A DNA stretch of 42,416 nucleotides from Tubiluchus corallicola (lineage: Eukaryota; Priapulida; Priapulimorpha; Priapulimorphida; Tubiluchidae). Below, piece by piece: positions 11,154 to 22,800 of the stretch. The position numbers were made by a program, and so were the translations under genes. The notes below the pieces were generated by a model. It did no database searches and was not told where the DNA came from. It was given only the letters and a program-made list of their open reading frames with translations. The stretch is taken from contig JAQGDQ010000780.1 of NCBI GenBank assembly GCA_030141605.1, positions 53,965-96,380 on the forward strand, read 5' to 3'. Within the stretch, counting starts at the first letter, position 1; each line of letters starts with the position of its first letter.

Positions 11154-11177
11154 CTGATGAAGTCCGAGAAGACGAAA
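11154..11177 (+). ncRNA. Hammerhead-ribozyme-like core, right arm (candidate)
   Basis: CTGATGA (11154-11160), a 13-nt spacer and GAAA (11174-11177). The spacer can fold as GUC/GAC, but an A follows CUGAUGA where canonical hammerheads begin stem II, giving an A-C mismatch. The left arm keeps the same two core strands with a different stem II sequence. A clear cleavage site was not found. Confidence 0.35.
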
Positions 11178-11218
11178 AGAAAAAATAAAGAATGTTTGAG
11201 ATTTATGGGCATTTTAAC

Positions 11219-11860
11219 TTCTTCTTTTATTATTATAACCATCGCAGATCTCAGATGAGCACTATCTTATTTACAATCTTCACTGACACAGACATTTAAC
11301 TACATCACCATACATCCCAGTCATTTCACTCTTCACTTCAAATTACCACTAAACTTATCCCTGATGCAGTTCTTCCAGGCCTAGTTCTTAACTAACAGCT
11401 TGTCCAGAACGTGTGCGTTAAGTGACCGCTATCCCAGTTACTCCCACGCACTGGACAATGGCCAGAGCGCAACCAGCTGTGTTATTGTGGATGGCAGGTA
11501 AGCAGTTGACCTACCTTAACCAGCTTACACGCTGCTCTGACCTCCAGACACCCTAGATATGATTGTGACCTGTACGGATGAACAATACATTTCCTATCTA
11601 TGGTCTAAACATCAACAACCATAGATACGTAACATGCACAGATCGACAATACAGCTTAACTAAATGCGTATAGAGAAGTTCTACAGCAAAGGGAAGAATT
11701 AGACCTACTGTAGAAAGAAAAAGTGCCGGTTTGAAAAAAATACATTTATTGTTTCTTCTCTAGTTTGCTTCAGATTTCAATTTCCTGTTTTCTAACTTGG
11801 TGTGTTTCAGCTGTTTCATTTCTGCATATCAAACTAATGCAGTCAGCTTGAATTTCGCTG
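11219..11860. other. Non-coding stretch, nothing recognised
   Basis: Unique sequence with slightly higher GC around 11400-11560. No exon with supported splice sites was seen. Confidence 0.45.
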
Positions 11861-11864
11861 AAAG

Positions 11865-12440
11865 CTTTAAAGCAAAGTTCAACCCAATCTTAAACTGTAA
11901 GTCAAAACAATCTACTCTTTAAAATATTGAAAGGAAACATAATATTTTTTCAATAATGACTTAGAAATGATTTCGACGTGAAAGAATTTCTACCACACAA
12001 ACGCAATTTCGTGTTCGCGTCACTAGTTCTTTGCTGTCACATGCATTTTGCCATTCGGTAATTAGACAGGCACTAGCACATGCATTTCGGAAACACACTG
12101 CACAAAAAATAGGTGCTATACCTCTCAGTTCAGATGTGTTAGTTTGTGACGAACTAGACACGTTCGACATCTCATGCGTGAACACTGCAGTAAATTTGAA
12201 TTTTTCTTAAAACTTCCTCAGTTTAGTACAACACACTGAATATGTTATAATAGCACTGCAATTTAATTTTCGCTTTCACAAATACGTGAAACTCAGTCAA
12301 AGAATATTTTTGCTGTTGAAAATTATGTTAGTTTGTGATGTAATCAACAATTGGGTTCGCTCGGTGTTAATTAAGTTTTCAATCAATTATTTAATTATCA
12401 GGAACGCTTTTACAGCATCAGTTGTATTTAAATGTTTACT
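11865..12440. repeat. Dispersed repeat, copy A (inverted copy at 24700-25285)
   Basis: The segment containing GTCAAAACAATCTACTC, CTCAGTTCA(G/A)ATGTGTTAG and TAGTACAACACACTGAATAT recurs in reverse complement at 24700-25285. By eye roughly four bases in five match over about 570 bp. No terminal inverted repeats or intact frame were found, so its class is unknown. The two copies flank the chitin-deacetylase-like gene in opposite orientation. Confidence 0.75.
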
Positions 12441-12456
12441 TTTGTCCTCCTTGGAA

Positions 12457-12601
12457 ATATGGCAATCAGGGGGAGCATCGTATGTTCGAATTCGATTCAA
12501 ACAAGTTTTTCTTATTTCGAATTTGATTTGAATCTAAAACTATAGATTCGAATAACTCGGCAATAACTCGAAATAACTCGAGTCATTTTTGCCCACACCT
12601 G
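12457..12601. mobile_element. Possible short TTCGAA-rich hAT-like MITE, degenerate
   Basis: Starts with CAGGGGGAGCAT and ends with TTTTTGCCCACACCTG, forming an imperfect terminal inverted repeat. The interior is rich in TTCGAATTCGATT-type sequence, like the clearer elements at 15885 and 31160. Only about 145 bp long, and no matching target duplication was found. Confidence 0.4.
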
Positions 12602-13750
12602 TGAACCCATGTATAACAGTAAGGAAATAAATCATCAAACACACTGTCTGTCACTCACATGTTCTGTTAACCAGTAGGATTATTTATGTCCAACTCACAG
12701 TGAATATTTTCTCATAAGCTCCCATATGAAAACCTTGTAATGGCCGTTATCACTACGATTACCAAGATACCTTGACTGAAGTCACTGTCGTTAATAAAAT
12801 CTAGTTCTGCCTACTATTATGAAATGACAATCATTATTACTAAGATGACTTTGTTCAACAGTGAACCAAGTCAAGTATGATTGAGACTCCAACTTCCTCA
12901 ACTGCTTCTAAGGAAGTGTCTTTAAAATCCCATTTCAAAGACAATTACACTGAAATAAGTCAAGGTTTCTGAGAGAATTGCAGTAAGGTGGGACATCAGT
13001 TAATGTAAATAAACATAGGCCTGACATGGGGATAATGGTGCATCTGATGGAGGGTTTTCTTACTTAGGGTAGGGCATATACTGATTGTTTATAGTCCGAG
13101 ATAAACAGACAGACATAGGGCTAACCACAGCCTGGAAATCATGTTTAAATTCAAATTTACAACACAGCCATAAGTGACTATAACTGCCAAAAGCTGGGCT
13201 GTGGACAGGCAGTGAAACGTACTCAAATCTCGCGTAAATCAAGTACAAATGTAAAAAAGAAAAATCAAGACCACAATAAAGAAAAAAAGCTTTGTGACAA
13301 AGGCCGCTTTTCATTCACACGCGGTTGTTTACATCTTGTTTACACGCCTCTCTTAGTTTGCTTACTACCTTGGCTCGAATTCTAAACTTATCCAACACGT
13401 TTTGCTCTAGGGGCCAAAATTTGGCGTTTTTTTCTGATCCATTTTGCATAAACACGTGTGCGTGCGACACGCTCAAAGGCGCCATTACACGGAAATCTTC
13501 GCCAAGGTCACAACATCGGGAACCGCTATGCGCCCGAATTGTCCGGTTGTCACAGAAAGACATGTCAACTTTCTGCTGCACGCTATAATTATATCCCGGC
13601 GCTTGTGTAAGTGAAATTTCTGAAAGCGAAAGTCGAGCCCAGCAGGTATTATCGCTTGAATGATAGCGGGGAGGAGTGACAATACCGTTCTAACCCGGGA
13701 AGCTGCGTGCAGCCATGATGTGAAATTAGTAAAAGTGGAACGTGCAGAAC
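12602..13750. other. Upstream region of the chitin-deacetylase-like gene
   Basis: No exon was recognised. GC rises between about 13310 and 13700, where both strands carry open frames of about 88 codons. These overlap on opposite strands, have no family resemblance and lie just upstream of the promoter, so they are more likely composition than genes. Confidence 0.45.
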
Positions 13751-13759
13751 CTAGTGTGG

Positions 13760-13796
13760 TATAAATACCTGGCAGACATCATGTCCGTATCACAGT
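13760..13796 (+). promoter_or_regulatory. Core promoter: TATA box plus initiator
   Basis: TATAAATA lies at 13760-13767, and an initiator-like TCACAGT at 13790-13796. A start on the A near 13792 would put TATA at about -32, the usual spacing. The first ATG after this start is the signal-peptide ATG at 13824. The out-of-frame ATG at 13781 would lie upstream of the transcript start and so be excluded. Confidence 0.7.
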
Positions 13797-13823
13797 TGAT
13801 CCAGTCACATCATCAACAACAAG

Positions 13824-13863
13824 ATGAAGCTACTCATCATACTACCTGCTGTATTGGCACTTG
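13824..13863 (+). CDS. CDA: Exon 1 (signal peptide) of the chitin-deacetylase-like gene
   Basis: ATG AAG CTA opens a hydrophobic leader. The exon ends CTTG followed by the strong donor GTAAGT (13864-13869). It leaves one base (G), which joins CT at 19176 to make Ala14. It lies 32 bp after the inferred transcription start. Confidence 0.88.
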
Positions 13864-16800
13864 GTAAGTCTGTTTACTTAGTTCACTTAATTAACTATGC
13901 TCTTGTGATTTTACTATCATAATTATTAATATTAACTGTATATTTTTTCACTGTTTTCATAAATTGCACCAAATGCATTTGCAATTAAATTACTTTCTTA
14001 AAAAACGGTAGCTTTTAATTAAAGAAAAAGTAAACTGAAAAAATGCAAAAGGACAGTGTACTTTTTGTGTTTTTAAGTTGCTTCCGTTTTAAAAATAAAC
14101 AGTAGAAATTTAATAATAGACAGCACTGTGATACTTTCGCCTCTAGTTTGAGCAATATACTTTTATTCTCTAAAAAAGTGCTTGCTTCATATAGAAAAAG
14201 TTGAATGCTTCATTGTAATTTGTTTCAGCATTTAAATAGTTAGTGCAAACTTGGTTTTTAAATGCAATTATTGATATATTTGCACACACACACACACACA
14301 CACATATATATAATATATATACACAGTGTAGTTGAAACCACAAGCTAGCTATGGCAGAACAAGATGCGTATAATACCAATACGTTTCTTCCAGACTTCTA
14401 AAAGTTTTTTTTAACAAGAAATATTCCGTTTATATTAAATATTACATTTACAGTTTACAACATTACAGTCACATTAATTATAGTTACACTTCGAAGATTC
14501 TGTGTCCAACTTACAATGATAATTGCACTATCACTATCAATTTAGTTACTTAATAAAATCTGCCTTTCTTCCACAAAACTTAACAGATGATTCTCCATTC
14601 AGCATCATCTACTACTAATTACTTACGGTTACTTACTTAATTAATTACTTACTTAAAATTAATTATGTTTGCACTCTGAACTTTATTCTAAAAGTGAATT
14701 TGAAAAGCTTCTGCAATTAAAAGAGTTCTAAAGGTAAAAAGGTTTCGTTTTTATAAAACATCAAGTTAGTGAGATATTCATTAGTTCTGCTAAGTGGGCT
14801 TTCCAAAAATAATGAACCACTTTTGTACACAAAATAGTCAATGATCACTGATTATGTTATGTATTGTTAATGTGATCACTGATTGCATTATGTATTGTTA
14901 ATGTGATCACTGATTATGTTATGTATTGTTAATGCCATTAACCCAAGTAAGGAACACTCAGCATCTTCATTTGATTCAAATATTTCAATGGGAACATCCA
15001 TTTGACTTCCTGTCAACCAATTCTTATAGCCGGGATTATTATAAATGCTACAAGTAATACGAGCAATAAACAACAACAAACTACACTAGTGCAAGTCTAA
15101 CTTACCTATTCTACTATGTTGCAGCCTTGATTATGCTGAATATCATCATGTTATACCATTATATATATATGTGCGAAGTAAAATATCATTGGTCATACTT
15201 CACAATGCTAAAACGATACTGGAATAATGGTAACATATGAGTCAAGATGCAGTTTCACACAAGTAGCACTTGGTTAACCAATTTGTGATTATCATTTCTT
15301 ATGAGCATCACTTGTGCACTCGCCAATGTAACAAAAGGCAGCTAATCATTTTTGGTTTGATCTAACGACATTATCAAATCAGATAATAAACCAAACTTAT
15401 GCTAATCTATATTACTGATCACTCATGTGCACTGTTAATCAATAGACATTAAGTATATGTATTGCTTGTAGGCTTTAAGAGCTGAAACTTTTTTGAAATT
15501 CATATAAAGAGCTTTAAAATTTTTATTACTAGTTTAATAGGTTAATATTGCATTTACACTTTTTATGAGATAACTTACCTAGTATATATGGAACTGCTCG
15601 GTTGTCTTTTATTGCTTAATATGTTGCTATCAAATGCAAATGCTAATCTTGCTGTACCGAATTATTTATATTTAAAATTATTCTTAACAAATGCACTCCA
15701 TCTGAGAATCCCAGTGCTTTTTACTTCGATACTAAAAGAACTTGAAAATAATATGGAATTGGAATAATTAAAATAGTTACTGTTTAAAAATATATAAATT
15801 TACATATAGAAGAAAATGAATGAAAATTCAGTCAATTTGCAGTGAGAATAATTACAACAATCAGAACGTAAATGCAATGTCAATTAGGGGCGAGCATTCT
15901 GTGCCAGAAAGCAAATTCGAATTGAATCGAATTTGTGAATTTCGAGTTCGAATCACACTGAATTTCAGTATTTCGAATCCAAATCGAATTCGAATTGAGT
16001 TTGAAAAATTTTCAAAAAAGTTTTCGAATCAGCAGTAAAAACTGGTCTTACAAAGACTATGCATATTACTTGATTTTGTTCTGTGCTAGAACCACTATTA
16101 CTTTGTCAAAAATTTTGCTCAGAAACTGCAGCTAAATTGTGCTAACTCCAAGCTGATTCATACATTTTAATGATAAAGAACGTACGTGGCTGAAGCCCTG
16201 AATTATTCGAATCTATAATTTTAGGTTCGAATCGAATTCGAACTAGAAAACTCGTTCGACTCGAACATTCAATGCTCGCCTGTAATTTCAATGCATTATT
16301 ATTACAATGTCAGCAGAAAATGAAACATGTCTGGTTTTAAACACTAACCAGCTAATTTTAGTGGATCCCCAAGGGTTTACAGATCCAGTAGCACCTAAAA
16401 TATCATCTCACTTTCAACTAATAAACTGTCACTCGATGCTCAATTAAACATGCTGTTACTTTCTCATTATCATTTACAGCCTGACTGAACAACTTCAAAG
16501 CATTTTGCCGCCTCAGAATAATTACTAGGTCTTCTAACAGAACTAACAAGTCAACTAAATAGTCCAGCTTTGGGCACTGGGACACTGTAATGTAGTAATA
16601 CGCCGGCTAATAAAATAGTTACAACAAATTGCTTAAAGAAAGACATTCAATCAAACAATTTACGAAAAATGTGCAGTCCTTTATAACCCTTTCAGTCCCA
16701 AATTATTTTTTTAATAAGAAAAAATTTTTTGGCTTGGTACTTTTGTTCAGTATGTCCATCTTGTTTACACGTAATAATTTTTTTCTACCTGTGCCCGTGT

Positions 16801-19800
16801 GCTAAATATAGCCAGTATCCCACGGGATACATTGGGATTCAATGAAAGCATAAAATTTGCTTCATTTTGCAACTGTTGATAATTTTTTACAGTATTTAAG
16901 ACATTTAGTATGCACGCTATGCTAATCTGTACAAAGTCATCTCTGAAGTACTGTACCTTGCGCAGTTTTTTATGCTATGTAGATTTTTTAGTTTGCCATT
17001 TTATCACCATTTTTAGTCTATTGTTATTGGCTTAAATCAAAATAACTATTAACAGATCAAATAACTGTCAGTTTTAAAATTTTATTAATTTTAAAGGCAG
17101 AAAATATTCTCGTATCCCACGGGATACAACGGGTATGAAAGGGTTAACTTATGAGCACCGGGGAGCACTCTATATCAGAATTTCACCCCTAATATAGTAT
17201 GAGTGAGTAAGTATAATGTACTGAACAGGCCTTGTGATTAAACAGAAGATTTCGAATGTGTAACTTGCCCTAACTTTCCATGAAGTGGGATTTTACAGGA
17301 ACTTCATGGACAAATTTAACGTGTTAACTCTTTCATCTCGCTATTTCTTACACAAAAACAACTTGACTCACATCACCCACAGCTGTACCAATACATAAAT
17401 TTATTAACATCAGCTATGCTCTTTAACTCTGTGCCTCTAATCACCTCTAAGCTAAGCAACCAGATTTTAATAGTCTTAATCTTTCTTTTTCATTAATTAA
17501 GAGAACTTTTAATTGTTGACATTATTATCTATGGTAACCTACTACTGTCTAGCAAAATCTGGTTTTTTACAAACTTATCATTCAAGTCACAAGAAAAGAT
17601 TATCGCGGAAATAAAATTTTTATGAGTTGCCATAAAACCGTTATCAAAACCACTTTCTTTGCAAAATCTTAGAACAGCTCGACTCAATCCTGATTTTATA
17701 CAATCTGTATTTGACGGTACCTCACTGGATCATTTTTATGACGGGTGTTCTCAAGTTCAAATATCAAGTTTATCTGCATTCGCTTTCTTACTGAATACTA
17801 AATTGGGTAAGACCCCCAACAGGCTCGCCTGAAGAAATATATATATATAAATTATTTATGTCTTCTAGATAAAATTTGTATTCAGGTCACACAAACTCGA
17901 AAACTGGTTCATTATACAGTTGACGCGTTCTTGAACAAGAACTTCAATGGACAGTCGTTTTTCTTAGGAAAATCCTGTGACCTGGTGATTCATACGAAGC
18001 TTGAAATCACAGGCAAATCCTGGGGAAATTTTAACGGGAAAAAGATTATTACTGTGTTGCCTTGTGTTGGTGCATTTAAAATTTACCAATTTGCAAATGC
18101 AGGAATTATCTTTTGTTCTTGTTTTGTTTTCAGAACTCAGTCCCAGATTTGTCTTGGAACTAAACTAGAAAAATGCAGTTAAGGGAGCCCTACTTAGTAC
18201 TTAGTCAAGTTAGAGGGAGACGAATCCCTTTTGCCTTTCTGCTCCAAGTTTAAAACTCGTGAAAGTGCTAAACAGTTAATAGTAAAGTCGCCAAAATAAA
18301 GCAATATATCCAACAGTATTTGAACAAGCAGAAAACAAGCGGGCCAATAATGGAACAAGTCCCAAGAAAGATCCATTGTCTTCACTTGAGTTAAACATTG
18401 TTAAGCATTCAGCTTTTTTGTTAATCACTGTTAAGCATTCAGTTTGTTTGGAACATAGCACAACTTACAAAGGATTGTATGAAATTTGAAAATTTAAACT
18501 TCAACCGCGATGACCGATGACAGTTACGCACAGCCATTTTGACGGTAGATCATTTGAAACAAATTTAGACATCACTGCATGAAGTTTAGAAAAAATAATC
18601 AGAGCATTTGTAGCGCACACTTCATTAACTAACCATAAGTATAAATTGCTTTATATTGTCAATAAGATTAGAAAACGTTTCTTTTGGTGAGTCAGTGGTG
18701 CACACTGGGAAGGTGAGTCAGTGACGTTTTACCAGTTTGTGTGAACATTTTAAATTACTAAGAATTTTCAAGCAGGTAAACGTACTACTATGGAAGTTAT
18801 ATACGTTTGTGTGGAAAGTTTTTGAGACATGCTTTAAAATTCCCTTTTCATACCACTTTTAAACCAAGGATAATAAGCAGACAATGTAACATATCGTTAT
18901 ATCTTGCAGCTATGGCAGACAATGTGAGATATAGTTATATCGTCCAGCTATGACAGACAATGTGAGATATCGTTATATCTTGCAGCTATGACAGACAATG
19001 TGACATACCGTTATATGTTACAGCTATGACAGACAATGTGACATATCGTTATATCTTGCAGCTATGACAGACAATGTGACATATCGTTATATCTTGCAGC
19101 TATGACAGACAATGTGACATATCGTTATATCTTGCAGCTATGACAGACAATGTGACATATCATTATATCTTGCAGCTATGGCAACGCCGCACAAGCGGTT
19201 GGGGGTGCCGGTCTCAGCAGAGATTGCGTGTGAGAATCCGGAAACGGAGTTTGCGGCCGACGAGCAGGACTGTCAGGTCTTCTACATCTGTGACCACGGC
19301 TGGCCAAAGATTCGACGATGTCCGTCCGACACCATCTGGACACCGTTCACGGGAAAATGTGAGAGCAAGTTTAATGCAACCAACGACGAGTGTGGATATA
19401 TCCCTCCCCCACCCCCACCAGATGCATTGTTCTTTACTGGGTTTGAAGATACAGGTAGGTGTTATGCCTATTCAATAATAATCAGAGTGGAAATGGCTTC
19501 TGTGTTGCTGAATCTACTCTCTCACAAAAAAACTTAGAATACAACCCTTAAATCACTCCAAATAAGGCTAGCAGAAGCCCCTTTATTAATTTAATGGAAA
19601 TTAGATTAGTTTGGAAGGTTTCCACCAGGGGACCACAACATCTATAGCAAGAAATGAAACTTGCAATATGTTTCATCATTGCCACTATATCTAATCCACT
19701 TCCATAGAAAGATGCCATGTTTCTCTTGGGAAGCAGATGAATTTATACACTTCATTCCAGGATTAATTATCTTTAGAAAAGTTAAAGTGGAGAGTTCCAA

Positions 19801-22800
19801 GTGAAAATTCAAAGTTTCTTTCTCACTCACTGATGGTTTATCTTACATCACAAGCTCTCCGGGAAATTCTCTACCTTCTGCCTAGCGTCAAATTTATGCA
19901 AAATTTTACGCAATAAACCCTTCATACCTACCACAGCCAAACAACGAGTCTGAACTTGATTACGGAGAATGAAAATCACTAGGAATTCCTAAAGTTGATC
20001 AAATTGCCAGTAAATTTGTATAGGTTTTACACGTCAAATGTGACTTAGGTAAGTCAAATGTAGACATAAGAATTTCGAATGTGTTTTGGTAACTGAAATG
20101 TGACTTAGGTAAGTCAAATGTAGATGCATTACTTTGAATAAATCTGTAATTAACTTATTTAAGTGCAAGTTGCAAAAAGATAAACCAAAGATAGTCATCA
20201 CCTCTTTCAGAACTTTGAAAATGCGTTGTTTATCCTCAAACTAAATTCTTTGATAAACCAAAACGTCGGTAGAAAAGAATAAATTGGTTCCCACTTCCTA
20301 ATGAACAGTGAATCACTAATTACGCTTAAGATTTCTTTAAAACCATTGTTAACACATTTCAACTACCTAAGTCTACATGTGAGTTACCAAGACACATTTG
20401 AATTGCCTAAATCTACATTTGAGTTAATGCAGGTCTATATTTGACATGCAAAACCCATAGTAGAGAGAATTTAGATAATAAGTTTTCCGTGTTGGCAATA
20501 TGATGACTAAATGTGATGGCTTAGAAAATGCAATGCCAAGAGCAATGTTAAGCAATAAACTAATTTCAAGGCCAGTAGTATCTAAAATTCTAAGTAACAA
20601 GTAGTTAAAAAACAATAAATAAACCATAGAACGTTTTTATTGGGTGAGATGAAGGCACTAAAGTGGACTGTTACATTATTTATACATTTTAGCGATGTGA
20701 AATACCGGGTTGAAATGCTACTAACGTTTTACACGGTAGCACATGGAGGTAGTTAATGTAAGCACCTGTTCCCCTTGAAATCAGATGATTTTTAAATAGA
20801 ATTAGATGCCGGGTTGAAATGCTACTAACGTTTTACACGGTAGCACATGGAGGTAATAAATGTAAGCACCTGTTCCCCTTAAAATCAGATGATTTTTAAA
20901 TAGAATTAGATGTCGAAAACTAGGAGACTGTTCTGATGCAAGTTTAGCGTGAGTCGGGCTAGAAAATTTAGAAGAATGTTAAAGAAACAGTTGGTTAGTT
21001 TCACGGCGAGTGTAAAGCAATAGTAATTCATTTGAGAAAAGTGTTCATTCCAGAAAGAATGATAAAATTACAAGCCGTTTCCAATTTTTGTGCAATTCTG
21101 TGTTCTCGACTACCGTGCATTAATGCAGTTTTGGATTTTTACCGATATTTTGTACATTTTTCCATTGTTTATAGTTTCCGAAAATGCTAATTGTTATGTT
21201 ATAATCTTGGTAAAAACTTATTCTTTTTGAAAACACCAATACTAATTAAATTTGTACTGTTTCATTAGTTAAAGACTGCATTAGCCTGGTACACAAAATT
21301 CTAACGAAACATATAATTCTAACGATTCTGCAATTTCTAACTTACGACTGGAGCAGAGAAAAAACTGAAAAATATGGGGCAGACGTGAGAAGATTTCACA
21401 AGTACACGTTTCTGTGTCTAAAGTGCTAATGCCTTCAAAACTATTTTTATAAACCTGAAAATTGTTTACAAGTCTTTGGGAAATTTTCTACAGACCTTCG
21501 AGATTCTTATTGTGGCTGAACACAGCTGATCGTAAAATTGTTTGTTATGATGCCTCACAGCAATTTGTGAAAGCAAAGTTTGTTATTTAGAACTGCTATT
21601 GTCGTGTTTACGGACCTGCAATTATAATAAATAGTAAGGACATACGTCACGTCTGCCTTTCAAATACAAAGAAGCGGTAAATGTGCATGTACGGATGATA
21701 ATTGTATACATATGTAAATGGGACACAATGTAAATGGATTGCTTGTTTGCACTGGCCCAAGATGTAGGGTTCAAATTGTAACAGCAGGGTTCCCATAGAA
21801 TCTTAAAATAAATTTTCCGGACTTTTTCCTGAACAAATATTGATTATGCCATGACCAAGGTAAGCAGAAACTGCATCACCAGTATATATATATTAAAACA
21901 TTTTTGTACAAAGACATGCATACATATAATGACAGTTAATGTGTCGGCCAAACAATTATTTCGAAACTGGGAGTCTGTCATAGCAAAGTTTTATTTGAAA
22001 CTGAATCGCTGAAAAACATGTTTGGAAAAATATCGGCTCAGGCTGATTATCTTTGCAATCCTTTCCAATTTTCCTGACTTTTCATCCCATTTTCATCATT
22101 TTCCCTGAGTTTTTACCAAATTATCTTTTTCCCTGACTTTTCCATGACTTTTTAGGATATTCAAGGATTTTCCTGGATTTTCTCTGACCGTGGTGGGAGC
22201 CCTGCTATAACAGAGTCTACATTAATTAGCTTTTGTTTTCCTGCTTTTTTCAAATAAATTGTCAGTAGTTCTGATAAATTAGCTAGTCTACATTATGCTA
22301 ATCTGGATAAATAAATAACACCGGCATTTATTTTTGACTTGACAGAGATTGTGAACGTCCCAGAATGGCTGTGTGCGGATGGCGAACAACTGATCGCTTA
22401 CCGAGGAGTCTGCGACGGAGTGCCACAATGCGAAGATGAGTCGGACGAAAGAAACTGTGCCGAGGCATGTAATCAGCAGATTTGCCAACTTCCCGACTGT
22501 TGGTGTGCCTCGTCGCTCGTACCCGGAGGATTCAATCCGGAAGACATCCCACAACTTGTCCTCTTAGCATTCGATGAAGCCGTCAGAGTTGAAGACTACA
22601 ACCATCTTTACCAGCAAGTGTTCAAAAGGGTGAATGCCCAGAGACGCAGAGAGCCGAGGCTGAATCCAAACGGTTGCCCCGCAGTTGGTACTTTTTTCGT
22701 TAGCCATCAGTTTACTGACTACGCTGCCGTCCAGTCTCTGTACAGTGAAGGCCACGAGATGGCAGCACATTCCATCAGCAAGCAACTCCTTGCTGACTAT

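Larger units (their letters stand above)
10831..11218. mobile_element. Fold-back/MITE-like element with imperfect inverted arms of about 90 bp
   Basis: The left arm (10835-10925) and right arm (about 11130-11215) are imperfect reverse complements. Both start at the outer end with AAAATGCCCAT, continue with CTTTATTTTTTCTTT, and carry CATCAGCTGC further in. A second, perfect 19-bp inverted pair lies inside (10950-10968 against 11001-11019). The centre holds five 20-bp repeats. No transposase is encoded. Target-site duplications could not be defined. A diverged relative of one arm is present at about 32655-32735. Confidence 0.7.
13864..19175 (+). other. Intron 1 of the chitin-deacetylase-like gene (5312 bp)
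   Basis: Phase-1 GT-AG intron. Contents: a CA/TA microsatellite at 14281-14325, three 31-bp repeats at 14843-14935, a hAT-type MITE, a piggyBac-type MITE, and the 38-bp array that ends exactly at the acceptor. No other coding exon was recognised inside. Confidence 0.8.
19455..22345 (+). other. Intron 2 of the chitin-deacetylase-like gene (2891 bp)
   Basis: Phase-1 GT-AG intron with acceptor TTTTTGACTTGACAG. It contains a terminal-inverted-repeat element, a 104-bp tandem duplication and a hAT-type element that ends 141 bp before exon 3. Confidence 0.85.

Noticed and set aside
11961-12185. Minus-strand frame in dispersed repeat copy A as a conserved protein
   Set aside because: The corresponding frame in copy B differs in many residues and lacks a consistent reading frame. 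The similarity is at DNA level, as expected of a repeat.
13315-13588. Opposed open frames of about 88 codons just upstream of the promoter
   Set aside because: They overlap on opposite strands, match no family and are explained by locally higher GC.
14888-15079. Minus-strand 63-codon frame in intron 1
   Set aside because: Composition is plausible, but no family, no splice sites and overlap with a 31-bp tandem repeat, so not called.
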